A stretch of DNA of 64,000 nt from Cognatiluteimonas profundi (GCF_009792795.1 NZ_VKHQ01000005.1:248001-312000); one strand, 5' to 3'; shown: positions 35,652 through 45,988, counted from the first letter of the stretch. The notes: generated by a model from the letters alone, not told the origin. Program-made: numbers and translations.

Positions 35652-38087
35652 TTAACCGGCGACCACCCAAGATTGGCTCGACACGGTGGTGACCGATTGC
35701 GGCGTGGACAGATTTCCAGACTTCCAGATCGAGTTGGCACCTGTGCTGCTGTTGCGCCACAGGATGTCCGACTTGCCATCACCATCGAAGTCGCCGATGC
35801 CCACGACGACCCACGCCTGGCTCGGCACGGATTGGACGGATTGAACCGTCGCAAGATTGCCGGACTTCCAGATCGAATTGGCCCCGGTGCTGCTGTTGCG
35901 CCACAGGATGTCGGCCTGGCCATCTCCATTGAAGTCGCCGACGCCGACAATGACCCAGGATTGATTGGTGACGGCCGTCAGCACCTGGACATTTGTCGAA
36001 CTGCCGGCCTTCCAGATGGAATTTGCTCCGGTCCGCGTATTGCGCCATAGGATGTCAGCCTTGTGGTCGCCATCGAAGTCGCCAACGCCCGCGATCGTCC
36101 AGGAGAGATCGCCGATCCTCGTCAGCGATTGCGGTGTATTCCCGTCCGCCGAACGCCAGATTGAATTGGCTCCAGTCTGTGCGTTCCGCCACAGGATGTC
36201 CGCCTTGCCGTCACCGTTGAAATCCCCCGCGCCTGCCACTGCCCACGCCTGGTCTGTGATGGGCTTGAGCACCTGAAGAGTCGAGGCGTTGGCCGACTTC
36301 CATATGGAATTGGCCCCCGACGCGATATTCCGCCACAGGATGTCCGACTTTCCATCACCGTCGAAATCGGCAGCACCCATGATCGCCCACGAGCGATCGG
36401 TCACGGTGGCGACGGCCTGCACCGTCGACAAACTTGCTGACCGCCAGATGGAATTGGCACTTGTGCTGGCGTTATGCCACAGGATGTCGGACTTGCCGTC
36501 TCCATTGAAGTCTCCGCGAAACCAAGTGGCGGAGGGAGTCATCGCAGAGCGGAAGGCCGCCACGATCGGCATCGTCTGTCCCAGCGAACCGGCGTTGTCG
36601 GCTTGGCCGGCGACACCACACGCAGCGCCCCCGCAAGACGTGATCCTGGGGTTGGAGAAGAGGCGATAGCCGGTCTGGCCGCTCGCCGGCACGGACATGA
36701 TCGTGTAGAAGTTGCCAGCCCCCACCCCCGTGCTGTAACCGAATGAATTCGCGAAGTGACCGTACTCTTCAGGATCGAGCAGATTGCCATCGCCATTGGT
36801 GTCGTCGTTGCCCGCCGCCATCTGGCGATCATGGGCAAGGCCCATGTTATGGCCCAGTTCGTGGGCAAGGGTTTCGTCACGGCAAGTAGCGCCGCTATCG
36901 GGGAACGCCGTTCCGCTCGAATCGCTCACCACCGACAGGCCAAACTCCGCGCTGCTGGCATCCAAAGCTGTCTGACCGCCTCCGAGTAACCATGCCACGC
37001 CGCAGCTCTGGTTCTCGGGGACCTGGTATGTGCGGACAAGTGAAGCCAAGTCCGCTCCGTATTGCTGCCTAGCCGCCAACAGGGGTTGCAGCGCTGCCGG
37101 TGTGGCTACCCGGGTGCAGTTCACGCCGGTGTCCGGCAGATATAGCTGGCCAGACGCGATGGCGTTGGTGCATGTAACACCGGACAACTCAAACAGCGCC
37201 TGCCGGTTCTGGGTGGCATCGGGGTAATCGACCTGGACGGTATGGACCAGGCGAAGTTGTCCCCCGATGTTGCTGTTGTAATAGGCTTGGTTGGCCACGT
37301 CGACCATATACGTCAGGCGCGTGTTCGCCTGCGACTGGCCACCCAACCTGGTCGCGAATCCCGTTGTGTATCCAAGCACTAGATCGATGGTGGCCAGTTT
37401 GGCCGAAGGGGCGAACGTCGCGGCCTGAGTGGAGCTTGCACGGGCTGCGGACTGTACTGGCGCCCCCGCCATCGTCGGGTTGGGAGCTGCCGCCTGGATG
37501 GAGCTCAGGGGCGCTCCGACCGCGTCGGCATCGCTCTGTTCGGCCGCGGACGACAGCTTCCTGGCGTCGGTTTCAACCATCCAGGTCCGGCCCCCCTCCG
37601 TCGTCAGCTGCAGTGCCGGCTCACTCCCGTTTGGAATCGATCCGAACACCGCCCGTTCACCAAAAGTGATGAGAGCCTCGACGCCCGGTTTCGCGCCGAC
37701 CGGGCGGCCCACCCACGTCCAGTTGCCGTCCGCGTGCTCGATCTGACGCTCGAACAGCAATCGGATCGGCCGGCCATTGGGGGCTTCGATCACCATCCCG
37801 CCTTGACCGATGGCGTTGAGCGCGTGATCTTCGCTCAAACGAACTTCATGCCATGTCCCAGCGCTCCGCACGACCGCGGGGCGGGTGCCATACGCAGCGA
37901 AATTCCCGCGGTCCGGGTATGCGGCAATCGACAAGGGCCCGGGGTGCAGGGGTCCGGGGGCCTGTGCGGCGGCTGTACTTCCGGCGCCTGAATGAGTTGC
38001 ATCGGTCGCCCGTGGTGCAGGCAGGCTTACGGCTGCACCCACGCCCAAAAGGGCGGTCACAACCGCGGATACAAGAGCGGTACGCAT
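35652..38087 (-). CDS. secreted reprolysin-like metallopeptidase with C-terminal FG-GAP/VCBS repeats
   Basis: An 811-residue secreted zinc protease. The ATG 38087 is chosen because AAGG lies 9 bases upstream and it begins a clean signal peptide (MRTALVSAVVTALLGVGAAV). A propeptide-like region (HALNAIGQGGMVIEAPNGR) precedes the metzincin catalytic domain, with ATIDLVLGYT, the zinc motif DETLAHELGHNMGLAHD and the Met-turn YTIMSVPASG. The C-terminus is six 48-residue repeats with DFNGDGKSDILWRN-type calcium loops. The protein has more A/T-ending codons than the housekeeping genes around it. A paralogue lies at 43493-45856. Export by the T2SS is likely but inferred. Confidence 0.9.
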   Translation of the reverse strand: MRTALVSAVVTALLGVGAAVSLPAPRATDATHSGAGSTAAAQAPGPLHPGPLSIAAYPDRGNFAAYGTRPAVVRSAGTWHEVRLSEDHALNAIGQGGMVIEAPNGRPIRLLFERQIEHADGNWTWVGRPVGAKPGVEALITFGERAVFGSIPNGSEPALQLTTEGGRTWMVETDARKLSSAAEQSDADAVGAPLSSIQAAAPNPTMAGAPVQSAARASSTQAATFAPSAKLATIDLVLGYTTGFATRLGGQSQANTRLTYMVDVANQAYYNSNIGGQLRLVHTVQVDYPDATQNRQALFELSGVTCTNAIASGQLYLPDTGVNCTRVATPAALQPLLAARQQYGADLASLVRTYQVPENQSCGVAWLLGGGQTALDASSAEFGLSVVSDSSGTAFPDSGATCRDETLAHELGHNMGLAHDRQMAAGNDDTNGDGNLLDPEEYGHFANSFGYSTGVGAGNFYTIMSVPASGQTGYRLFSNPRITSCGGAACGVAGQADNAGSLGQTMPIVAAFRSAMTPSATWFRGDFNGDGKSDILWHNASTSANSIWRSASLSTVQAVATVTDRSWAIMGAADFDGDGKSDILWRNIASGANSIWKSANASTLQVLKPITDQAWAVAGAGDFNGDGKADILWRNAQTGANSIWRSADGNTPQSLTRIGDLSWTIAGVGDFDGDHKADILWRNTRTGANSIWKAGSSTNVQVLTAVTNQSWVIVGVGDFNGDGQADILWRNSSTGANSIWKSGNLATVQSVQSVPSQAWVVVGIGDFDGDGKSDILWRNSSTGANSIWKSGNLSTPQSVTTVSSQSWVVAG
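35655..36530 (-). repeat. six tandem 144-bp coding repeats (FG-GAP/VCBS)
   Basis: The last ~290 codons of the metallopeptidase consist of six copies of a 48-residue unit, each with GDF(N/D)GDG..DILWRN and an ANSIWKSGN-type strand. The two units nearest the C-terminus share ILWRNSSTGANSIWKSGNL exactly, suggesting recent duplication. Boundaries are approximate. Confidence 0.88.
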
Positions 38088-38146
38088 TGAAGCCATCCTT
38101 GGATCTAGATCGGGATGACCTGAATAGAGCAACGAACATCATGGGT

Positions 38147-38175
38147 CTGTGAATGCAGGTGAAACACCTTGTCAA
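38147..38175 (-). promoter_or_regulatory. candidate promoter with palindromic operator upstream of the metallopeptidase
   Basis: On the minus strand TTGACA (38175-38170) is a perfect -35 hexamer. With a 17-base spacer the -10 would be TCACAG (38152-38147), which is poor. The spacer contains the perfect palindrome AGGTGTTTCACCT (38169-38157), placed where a repressor would block polymerase. It lies about 60-90 bases upstream of the start codon. Confidence 0.35.
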
Positions 38176-38297
38176 GTCGGTTCAGGCTCTTAAACACTCC
38201 AGAGCGCCACATGAGAAGTCCACTTCGGCGCCTCGATCAATCCATACGGATGGAGTCGGACACATGCGCTTCCAAAGCCCAACGCGCGCGAGGCAAG

Positions 38298-40190
38298 TCA
38301 GTCGGGCGACCGCAAGCAGCAATCGACGATTTGGTCAGCCAGCGACGCGGTCGAGCACTCCACGGTATTGACCACCAATTCCGCGTTCTCGGGCTTCTCG
38401 TATGGAGAATCGATCCCGGTGAAATTGGTGATCAAACCAGCCCTGGCTTTCGCGTACAGCCCCTTGACGTCGCGCTGCTCGGCAACCTCCAGCGGCGTAT
38501 CGACGAAGACCTCGATGAACTCGCCCGGCTGGAAGAGACTTCGCGCCATGCGGCGCTCGGCGCGGAACGGGGAGATGAAACTCACCAGCACGATCAGGCC
38601 GGCGTCGACCATCAGCTTGGCCACTTCGGCCACGCGACGGATGTTCTCGACGCGGTCCTCGTCGGTGAAGCCGAGGTCCTTGTTGAGGCCATGGCGCACG
38701 TTGTCGCCGTCGAGCAGGTAGGTGTGATGACCCATCGCCAGCAGGCGCTTCTCGACCAGGTTTGCGATCGTGGACTTGCCGGATCCCGACAAGCCGGTGA
38801 ACCACAGGCAGCGGGGTTCCTGCGCCTTGATGCGCGCCCTCGCCTGCTTGTCGACGTCGACGTGCTGCCAGTGGATGTTGCTTGCGCGGCGCAAGGCGAA
38901 ATCGATGGTTCCCGCTGCAACCGTTGCATTGCTTTGCCGGTCGATCAGGATGAAGGCGCCCAGCTCGCGGCTGTCGGCATAGGCCTCGAACGGGATCGGG
39001 CGATCCAGGTGCAGGTTGCAGTACGCGACTTCGTTGAGTTCCAGGTGCTTGGCTGCGAGTTCTTCCTGCGTGTTGACGTCGATCTTGTGCTTGATCTCGG
39101 TCACGCTGGCGCTCAGCGTGCAGGCGCCGATCTTCAGCCAATAGGGACGGCCGGGCAGCAATGGCTGCTCACCGAGCCACAGCAGGTGCACCGCGAACTG
39201 GTCGGAAACCTGCGGTGGATGGTCGGCTGAGGCAATGACATCGCCGCGACTGATGTCGAGCTCGTCGGCGAGCGTCAACGTGACCGCCTGTCCCGCCTGG
39301 GCGCGCTCCAGGTCTCCATCCGCGGTGATGACGCGCGCAACCTGCGAGCGTCGCCCCGATGGCAAGGCGATGACGGCGTCGCCAGGCTGCACCGACCCGG
39401 TGACCACGGTGCCGGCGAAGCCCCGAAAGTGCTGGTCCGGGCGACACACCCATTGCACCGGCATGCGGAAGCCGACGTCGGCGCTGGCGTGCGAAACCTC
39501 GGTGGATTCCAGCGCCTGCAACAAGCTCGGGCCCTGGTACCACGGCATGGATGCCGATGGCGCCAGGACGTTGTCGCCCTTCAACGCCGACAGCGGGATC
39601 GCCTGCACGTCGGCGATGCCAAGCTGCCCGGCCAGCGACCTGTAATCGGCGACGGTGGCCTCGAAGGTGGCCTGGTCGTAGCCGACCATGTCCATCTTGT
39701 TGACTGCCAGCAGCACGTGCCGGATGCCGAACAGCGACACGATGTAGCTGTGCCGGCGCGTCTGCGTGAGCAGTCCCTTGCGCGCGTCGACCAGGACCAC
39801 GGCCAGATCCGCCGTCGATGCGCCGGTCGCCATGTTGCGCGTGTACTGCTCGTGTCCCGGGCAGTCGGCCACGATGAACTTGCGCTTTTCGGTGCTGAAG
39901 AACCGGTAGGCGACATCGATGGTGATGCCCTGCTCGCGCTCGGCCGCCAGCCCATCCACCAGCAGGGCGAAGTCGATGTCGTCGCCTTGCGTGCCATGGC
40001 GCTTGCTGTCCGATGCCAGCGCGGCCAACTGGTCGTCGAACAGCAACTTGGTGTCGTGCAGCAGCCGTCCGATCAGCGTGCTCTTGCCGTCGTCGACGCT
40101 GCCGCAGGTGATGAAGCGCAACAACCCCTTGGTTTCATGCTGCTGCAGGTAGGCCGCGACCTGCACGGCGGAACGGTTGGTGTCGTTCAT
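38298..40190 (-). CDS. cysNC: fused sulfate adenylyltransferase subunit 1 / adenylylsulfate kinase
   Basis: The N-terminal ~430 residues are CysN, the GTPase subunit of ATP sulfurylase: [15 protein letters not shown] (P-loop), [21 protein letters not shown] and an EF-Tu-like barrel. The C-terminal ~200 residues are CysC, APS kinase: [44 protein letters not shown]. The 630-residue protein therefore makes APS with CysD and phosphorylates it to PAPS. The start is ATG 40190 (MNDTNRS); an upstream extension is not supported. It follows cysD by 67 bases. In Xanthomonas oryzae the equivalents are RaxP/RaxQ, which supply PAPS. Confidence 0.96.
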   Translation of the reverse strand: MNDTNRSAVQVAAYLQQHETKGLLRFITCGSVDDGKSTLIGRLLHDTKLLFDDQLAALASDSKRHGTQGDDIDFALLVDGLAAEREQGITIDVAYRFFSTEKRKFIVADCPGHEQYTRNMATGASTADLAVVLVDARKGLLTQTRRHSYIVSLFGIRHVLLAVNKMDMVGYDQATFEATVADYRSLAGQLGIADVQAIPLSALKGDNVLAPSASMPWYQGPSLLQALESTEVSHASADVGFRMPVQWVCRPDQHFRGFAGTVVTGSVQPGDAVIALPSGRRSQVARVITADGDLERAQAGQAVTLTLADELDISRGDVIASADHPPQVSDQFAVHLLWLGEQPLLPGRPYWLKIGACTLSASVTEIKHKIDVNTQEELAAKHLELNEVAYCNLHLDRPIPFEAYADSRELGAFILIDRQSNATVAAGTIDFALRRASNIHWQHVDVDKQARARIKAQEPRCLWFTGLSGSGKSTIANLVEKRLLAMGHHTYLLDGDNVRHGLNKDLGFTDEDRVENIRRVAEVAKLMVDAGLIVLVSFISPFRAERRMARSLFQPGEFIEVFVDTPLEVAEQRDVKGLYAKARAGLITNFTGIDSPYEKPENAELVVNTVECSTASLADQIVDCCLRSPD

Positions 40191-40257
40191 CGCGCGATCC
40201 GGGCGGCGCACCGGCCAGTGGCAGGCGCTGGTGCGAAGGCAATATTCGAATGGCGCA

Positions 40258-41169
40258 TCAGAAATATCCTTCCTGCTTCTTCTTCTCCATCGATGCGCCG
40301 GGATCATGGTCGATGACCCGTCCCTCGCGCTCCGATGTCGTCGCCACCAGCATCTCGGCGATGATCTTTTCCAGCGTGTCGGCGTCGGACTCGATCGCGC
40401 CGGTCAACGGATAACAGCCCAGCGTGCGGAACCGCACCTTCTTCATGACCGGAGACTCGCCGTCGGCCATCGGCAGGCGTTCATCATCGACCATGATCCA
40501 GGCACCATCGCGCGCGACGACCGGCCGTTCGGCCGCGAGATACAGCGACGGAACCGGGATGCGTTCACGGTAGATGTACAGCCACACATCGAGCTCGGTC
40601 CAGTTGGAGATCGGAAACACGCGTACCGACTCACCCTTGTGGATCCGCGTGTTGTAGAGGTCCCACAACTCCGGACGCTGGTTCTTGGGATCCCAGCGGT
40701 GCTGCGCGTTGCGGAAGGAGAAAATCCGCTCCTTCGCGCGCGACTTCTCCTCGTCGCGGCGCGCGCCGCCGATGGCGGCATCGAACTGCCACTGGTCCAG
40801 CGCCTGCTTCAGCGCCTGGGTCTTCATCACGTCGGTATGGACGGTGGCGCCATGGCTGATCGGGCCGATGCCCTGCGCCCGCCCTTCCTGGTTGGTATGG
40901 ACGCGCAGCTCCACGCCGGTTTCCTCCGCGCGCTGGTCGCGGAACCGGATCATCTCGCGGAACTTCCAGCCGGTGTCGACGTGCAACAACGGGATGGGCG
41001 GACGGGCCGGGTGGAAGGCCTTCAGCAGCAGGTGCAGCAGCACCGAACTGTCCTTGCCGACCGAATACATCATCACCGGATTGCGGAATCCGGCCGCGAC
41101 TTCACGCAGGATATGGATGCTCTCGGCCTCGAGGCGATCCAGGTGTGACAGCGGGGAAATCTCAGCCAT
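40258..41169 (-). CDS. cysD: sulfate adenylyltransferase subunit 2
   Basis: ATP pyrophosphatase-type catalytic subunit of ATP sulfurylase. The 303-residue protein starts [26 protein letters not shown] and has the PP-loop [47 protein letters not shown] and the C-terminal [21 protein letters not shown], all family hallmarks. ATG 41196 would add nine residues. It leads the cysD-cysNC pair and lies 128 bases beyond the etfA stop. Confidence 0.96.
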   Translation of the reverse strand: MAEISPLSHLDRLEAESIHILREVAAGFRNPVMMYSVGKDSSVLLHLLLKAFHPARPPIPLLHVDTGWKFREMIRFRDQRAEETGVELRVHTNQEGRAQGIGPISHGATVHTDVMKTQALKQALDQWQFDAAIGGARRDEEKSRAKERIFSFRNAQHRWDPKNQRPELWDLYNTRIHKGESVRVFPISNWTELDVWLYIYRERIPVPSLYLAAERPVVARDGAWIMVDDERLPMADGESPVMKKVRFRTLGCYPLTGAIESDADTLEKIIAEMLVATTSEREGRVIDHDPGASMEKKKQEGYF

Positions 41170-41289
41170 TGGCAAGGAAATCGTTGAATTGGACATTCTA
41201 GCCCGTCGTTCCGCAGCATCAGGAGAACGAGGAGCAATACCACGGCTCGTCGTCAATTTCGCGCGAATTCCTGCTGGCGCCTTCCCAAT

Positions 41290-41318
41290 AAAAAATCCTA
41301 CTCCAACGCAGATTGGAG
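41290..41318 (-). terminator. intrinsic terminator overlapping the etfA stop codon
   Basis: On the minus strand a 6-bp stem CTCCAA / TTGGAG with a 6-base loop is formed by the last codons of etfA, followed by the TAG stop, two bases and a run of six T (41295-41290). The stem is short, but the T-run is rare in this GC-rich sequence. It would separate etfBA from cysD-cysNC transcription. Confidence 0.55.
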
Positions 41319-42239
41319 CTCAGGCAACAATTTGAACAGGTCCCCGACCAGGCCAATGTCCGCCACCTCGAAGATCGGCGCATCGGCGTCCTTGTTGATG
41401 GCGACGATGGTGCCGGCGTCCTTGATGCCGGTGAGATGCTGGATCGCGCCGCTGATGCCGACCGCGACGTAGAGCTCCGGAGAGATGATCTTGCCCGTCT
41501 GACCCACCTGCAACTCGTTGGGCACGTAGCCGGCGTCCACGGCGGCCCTGGAAGCGCCGACCGCAGCACCGAGCTTGTCCGCGAGGTCGTAGATGATCTT
41601 GAAGTTTTCCGCCGAGCCGACGCCGCGACCGCCCGAGACCACGCGCCTTGCGCTTTGCAGGTCCGGACGATCCGACTTGCCCGCAGCCAAGCCGACGTAG
41701 CGGGTGTGCGTGGGTAGCGGCACGTCCACTGGCACGGTGGCGATGGTGGCCTGGCCGCCATTCGCCGCTTCCGGCCATGATGCCGAACGCACCGTCGCGA
41801 CGACAATGCGATCAGGCGCTGCTTCAACGGTAACGATGGCATTGCCGGCGTACATGGGACGCGTGAATGTGTGGCTGGCTTCCACCGTCATGACGTCGGA
41901 CACCTGCGGCACCCCGAGCAGTGCCGCCACGCACGGCATCAGGTCCTTGCCGAAGGTCGTGCTGGGGCCAAACACGTGCGAATACCCACTGGCGATCGAT
42001 GCGACCTGGCGCGCCTGCAATTGCGCAACGGCATTTGCGCTGGAGGGATGCGCCACTGCGAGAACCCTCGCGACGCCGGAGATCTGCGCTGCCTGCGCGG
42101 CGATACCGGCGGGATCGTCCGACAGGACGACGATGTCGATCGACTCGGGCTGCAACGCCTGCGCGGCAGAAACGCATTTCGCAGTGGATGCGTTGAGCTT
42201 GCCGGCGAGGTGCTCGGCCACGACCAGAACCTTGCTCAT
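41298..42239 (-). CDS. etfA: electron transfer flavoprotein alpha subunit
   Basis: FAD-binding ETF subunit of 313 residues accepting electrons from acyl-CoA and other dehydrogenases. The C-terminal FAD domain shows [59 protein letters not shown] and [21 protein letters not shown]. It starts with an ATG overlapping the etfB stop by one base (TGATG). In Xanthomonas etfA marks one edge of the variable LPS gene cluster; here other genes lie between. Confidence 0.97.
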   Translation of the reverse strand: MSKVLVVAEHLAGKLNASTAKCVSAAQALQPESIDIVVLSDDPAGIAAQAAQISGVARVLAVAHPSSANAVAQLQARQVASIASGYSHVFGPSTTFGKDLMPCVAALLGVPQVSDVMTVEASHTFTRPMYAGNAIVTVEAAPDRIVVATVRSASWPEAANGGQATIATVPVDVPLPTHTRYVGLAAGKSDRPDLQSARRVVSGGRGVGSAENFKIIYDLADKLGAAVGASRAAVDAGYVPNELQVGQTGKIISPELYVAVGISGAIQHLTGIKDAGTIVAINKDADAPIFEVADIGLVGDLFKLLPELQSALE

Positions 42240-42985
42240 CAGATCAGCCCCTTCTGCTTCAATGCAGCGACGAGTTCGACTGCATCCTTCACCATCACAC
42301 CCTTGCTTCGCCTGGATGGCGGCGCGTAGTGCGTCATGCGCAATGAATCGTCGGCATCAACGCCGAGGTCGCCGAAGGCGATGGTCTCCAGCGGCTTGCT
42401 CTTGGCCTTCATGATGTCCGGCAGCTTGATGAAACGCGGCTCGTTGAGCCGCAAGTCGGTGGTGACCACGGCGGGAAGGTCCACTTCGAGCGTTTCCAGC
42501 CCGGCGTCCACTTCGCGGGTCACGGTCGCCGTCTGCCCTGCAACATCCAGCCTCGAGGCGAACGTCGCCTGTGGCCTGCCCCACAACGTGGCCAGCATCT
42601 GCCCGGTCTGGCTGGCGTCGTCGTCGATCGCCTGCTTGCCGAGGATGACCAGGTCCGGCTGTTCCCTTTCCACCAGTTTCAGGAAGGTCCGCGCAGCCGT
42701 CAGCGAGTGGATGGGCTGGTCGCAGACCACATGGATTGCGCGGTTGGCGCCCATCGCCAAACCGTTGCGCAGGTGCGCCTGGGCGTCAGCGGGTGCAATG
42801 GTGGCGACGATCACCTCGGTGGCGATGCCCTTGTCGCGCAGCCGCAACGCCTCCTCCAGTGCGATCTCATCGAAGGGATTGGGGGACAGCTTGACGCCCT
42901 CCGTCACCACGCCCGAACCGTCCGGCCGGACCTGGATCCGGACGTTGTAATCGACAACCCGCTTGTAACCGACGAGGATTTTCAT
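42239..42985 (-). CDS. etfB: electron transfer flavoprotein beta subunit
   Basis: AMP-binding ETF subunit. The 248-residue protein starts MKILVGYKRVVDYNVRIQV and contains NPFDEIALEEALRLRD, the beta-subunit signature VTREVDAGLETLEVDLPAVVTTDLRLNEPRF and a C-terminal helix VKDAVELVAALKQKGLI. It is the first gene of the etfB-etfA pair; a 13-codon upstream extension is not credible. Confidence 0.97.
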   Translation of the reverse strand: MKILVGYKRVVDYNVRIQVRPDGSGVVTEGVKLSPNPFDEIALEEALRLRDKGIATEVIVATIAPADAQAHLRNGLAMGANRAIHVVCDQPIHSLTAARTFLKLVEREQPDLVILGKQAIDDDASQTGQMLATLWGRPQATFASRLDVAGQTATVTREVDAGLETLEVDLPAVVTTDLRLNEPRFIKLPDIMKAKSKPLETIAFGDLGVDADDSLRMTHYAPPSRRSKGVMVKDAVELVAALKQKGLI

Positions 42986-43492
42986 GGGGATCAGCAGCAG
43001 CGCCGTCAAATGGCAAGAGGTCAATTCTAGCCAAGCCGGCAGTGAATGGCGCTCTCGGCATGTTCAGTCGATGCCGACCCGCCGGTTGGCCTGATCGATT
43101 CCCGCCGGGCGGGGTGGTCTGCGGCGGTCCAGAGCAAGTACGCCTCCGATTCCATGGCAAACGTAGTGAGGGTCTTCACGGCGACATGCAAACGCTGCCA
43201 CCTCGACCTTGGCAGCCTGGTCAGAAGCATGCCGTGATGGAGATGGACCCCACTGGGGTTGTTGTTCGAAACATGCACGGTGAGCCCGGTCGGGTTTTTG
43301 ACCGGCTCGCATCGCCGCACATCGGATCGCCGCACATCGAGTGGAAGCCGCAGGCCGGGGTGCTCGGAGCGGTACCGATGTTCTCCGGGCGGGCAACCCG
43401 GATGCGAGTGGCGTTCGTAGGGCCCGATGCTTGCTACAAGCAATAGCGTCAATGCAGTCCGGCACTTGGCGTTTATTGGAACAATCGAATGG
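42986..43492. other. 507-bp region without a recognisable gene
   Basis: Upstream of etfB and downstream of the second metallopeptidase. Overlapping frames exist on both strands, the longest about 158 codons on minus, but none shows a ribosome binding site, domain or biased codon pattern. A short direct repeat with tcgccgcacatcg occurs near 43313-43340. The etfBA promoter should lie at the left end but could not be pinned down. Confidence 0.6.
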
Positions 43493-45856
43493 TCACTGCA
43501 CATCCATTAGTGGGTAATCCAGCGAGTAGGTATAGGGCAACAAGGCGCTCGAGAAACTTGAGCCTGTGCTCAAGGAAACAAGCACATTGCCATTCCCGTT
43601 TTTCCACACCAGGTCACCCAACCGATCGCCATTGAAGTTGCCCTTCCCGACCAGATGGTATGCGCCAGATATGGATTGACTTGAGAACGCAATCCTGCTG
43701 GTCCCGCTCATGAACCAGGTCACCAGCTTTCCAAGCGGCTCGCTTCTGAAAAGCAGGTCTCCAGCGTGATCGCCATTGACATCGGTAACGCCGGCGAGGG
43801 TGTAATCCGGGCTGTAGGTGAGTGCCAGTAGAGTGGAAGTAAAGCTGTTACCCGTATTGAAACTCACCAGAAGCTGTTGGGACGCCGTGGTCCAGACAAG
43901 ATCCTGCCTGCCGTCCTTGTTCATGTCCGCAGCGCCAATAAACCGGTATTGGGGCGGTATGGCTTGCTGTTGGTATGCGACGCGGTTGGCACCATCCATG
44001 TACCAGACCGCAAGGACTCCGGCTGCTTCATTCCTGAGCAGGATGTCGGCCTTGCCATCATTGTTGATATCCGCGGCGCCCAAGACCTGCGTCCCCTGGG
44101 CGAATGTATAGGGCGTGGTGATGTTCGAGTATCCGGCTCCAGAACTCATCGAGATGAGCAGATCATGTCCGCTGCTCCAAAGCAGGTCTGTGCGGTGGTC
44201 GCCATTGAAGTCGCCGGTGCCGACCAGTGAATAACCATTCGCCAAGAACGTCGTCGCGTATGCGATGCGCGTGGTCCCGGACATGAACCAGATGACGAAT
44301 CGCCCGGCGGAATGACTTCGGAACAGCAAGTCCGACGTTCCGTTGCCGTTCGCGTCGAGCTCCTTCAGGAGGATGGGTGCCGGAGATTCGCTGACAGTTG
44401 TTGCCCTGAAGCCGGCGACCACCGGAATCGTCTTCGTCAACGTCATCGCATTGTCCGCCTGCGCCGAACCGCAAGCAGCGCCGCCGCAGAATGTGCTGCG
44501 CGGATCGGAAAAAATCCGGTAGATGTGCTGGCCGCTGTCTCCATAGGCCATGATCGTGTAGAAGGCGTTGGTGGCGTTCTTGTAGCCGAACGAATAGGCG
44601 TACGCACCATAGTCGCCGCTATTGAGCACGCCGTCGGTGCCCTTGGCGGTGTCGACGTCATGCTGGGCCCCCATGTTGTGGCCCAGTTCGTGCGCCAAGG
44701 TCTCATCCAGGCAGAAATAGGTGTGGCCATCGGTGCCTGCGTCGCTTCCGTCGCTCACCACCGAGTAGCCGTAATACGAATCGCTGGTGGAAATGCCTTG
44801 CTGCCCACCGCCGATCAGCCAGCCGACCCCGCATCCGCCGTTTTCGGGGTCGCGGAAGCTGCGCACCATCGACACCAGGTCGGCGCCGTATTGCTCCCGC
44901 GCCGCCCGTAGCGCGCTGAACGCCGAACTGGGTGAGGTCGTGGTGTTGCTGCTGGAGTCGTAGCCGGTGAGCTGGTCGAGGGTGGTGTCGTTGGACGTAT
45001 TGTCCGGATAGGACACGGGCACGGTTGCGACGAGGCGGACGCGCGCATTGATATTGCTGTTCGTGTACGAGGTATTGGTCACGTCCACCAGGAAGTTCAG
45101 GCGCGTGATCGCGCCGGACTGGCCGCCATAGTCGCTGGCGAACGCGGGCGTGTAGCCCAGCACGAGATCGACCGTCGTCGCGGTAGTCGTCGTGGCGGCT
45201 GCCATCACGGGTGCGGATGCCATCGACGGTGCCGGCGTGGAGGGCACGGTGGAATCCGGCACGCCGGTCTTCGGCGGGATGCGGTAGTCGGGTCGTTGCG
45301 GGCGCGTCGCCGCATTGATGATTCCGGCCACCTTGCTGGGGTCGGTTTCGACCAGCCAGCTCACCCCGTTGCGCACGGTCAGGCGCAGTGGCGGCTTGCC
45401 AGGCTGCGCAATGGATCCGAACGCGGCATGGGCGCCAAACGTCAGGATGGTCTGCGCTCCGTCCTGGCCCGGAATGTGGCCAACCCACGTCCAGTCGCCC
45501 GAAGCGTGCTCGATGTGGTGGTCGTAGCGAACGACCAGCGTCTCCCCGGACGGAGTCGTCACCCGCAGGTTGCCATCGGCGATCGCGTTGAGCGCGTGTG
45601 CCTCGCTCAGATCGGTGCGGTGCCAGGTGTATGCGCCATCGTGCACGGCCGCTTGGCGTGGATACGCCATCAGTTCACCCCGGTCGGGACGCGCTGCGAA
45701 GCCTTGTCGAACCGGACCGGCGTCGGCGACGACCGGCTGCACGGGCATGGCCTTGGCCGCCGGCGCGCCATTGGAGGCCAACTGCGGCCCCTTGCCGCAC
45801 CCGACAACCACGAGGAGGAAGGTCCCGACGCAGGCCAGCCGAAAGAATCGATTCAT
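43493..45856 (-). CDS. secreted reprolysin-like metallopeptidase, lipoprotein-type signal, FG-GAP repeats
   Basis: A 787-residue paralogue of the protease at 35652-38087. The start MNRFFRLACVGTFLLVVVGC gives a lipobox-like VVGC near residue 20, unlike the first protease. The propeptide shares HALNAIADGNLRV and HASGDWTWVG with its relative. The catalytic domain has VDLVLGYTPAFASDYGG, zinc motif LDETLAHELGHNMGAQHD and Met-turn YTIMAYGDSG. The C-terminus has about five divergent calcium-loop repeats (DFNGDHRTDLLW, DINNDGKADILLRN, DMNKDGRQDLVW, DVNGDHAGDLLFRS, NFNGDRLGDLVWKN). Codon use is less GC-rich than in the core genes. Confidence 0.88.
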   Translation of the reverse strand: MNRFFRLACVGTFLLVVVGCGKGPQLASNGAPAAKAMPVQPVVADAGPVRQGFAARPDRGELMAYPRQAAVHDGAYTWHRTDLSEAHALNAIADGNLRVTTPSGETLVVRYDHHIEHASGDWTWVGHIPGQDGAQTILTFGAHAAFGSIAQPGKPPLRLTVRNGVSWLVETDPSKVAGIINAATRPQRPDYRIPPKTGVPDSTVPSTPAPSMASAPVMAAATTTTATTVDLVLGYTPAFASDYGGQSGAITRLNFLVDVTNTSYTNSNINARVRLVATVPVSYPDNTSNDTTLDQLTGYDSSSNTTTSPSSAFSALRAAREQYGADLVSMVRSFRDPENGGCGVGWLIGGGQQGISTSDSYYGYSVVSDGSDAGTDGHTYFCLDETLAHELGHNMGAQHDVDTAKGTDGVLNSGDYGAYAYSFGYKNATNAFYTIMAYGDSGQHIYRIFSDPRSTFCGGAACGSAQADNAMTLTKTIPVVAGFRATTVSESPAPILLKELDANGNGTSDLLFRSHSAGRFVIWFMSGTTRIAYATTFLANGYSLVGTGDFNGDHRTDLLWSSGHDLLISMSSGAGYSNITTPYTFAQGTQVLGAADINNDGKADILLRNEAAGVLAVWYMDGANRVAYQQQAIPPQYRFIGAADMNKDGRQDLVWTTASQQLLVSFNTGNSFTSTLLALTYSPDYTLAGVTDVNGDHAGDLLFRSEPLGKLVTWFMSGTSRIAFSSQSISGAYHLVGKGNFNGDRLGDLVWKNGNGNVLVSLSTGSSFSSALLPYTYSLDYPLMDVQ

Positions 45857-45988
45857 GGATTTCCAGTCCCTGCTCGGGCGGGCGCGCCCTTTGGAGCCAT
45901 GATGGCTTTGCAGGTCACCAAATGGGTGAATGCAGCCTGCAAGGGCGCCCGCGACGTTCCGAAAGGCGGCAACTGGTCGCATTTATGC

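Noticed and set aside
35655..36530. Regular repeats resembling a CRISPR array
   Set aside because: The period is 144 bases, in frame, and encodes FG-GAP/VCBS calcium loops.
43027..43503. 158-codon minus-strand frame in the gap before etfB
   Set aside because: Overlaps the metallopeptidase end and shows no ribosome binding site, domain or typical codon pattern. Not called.
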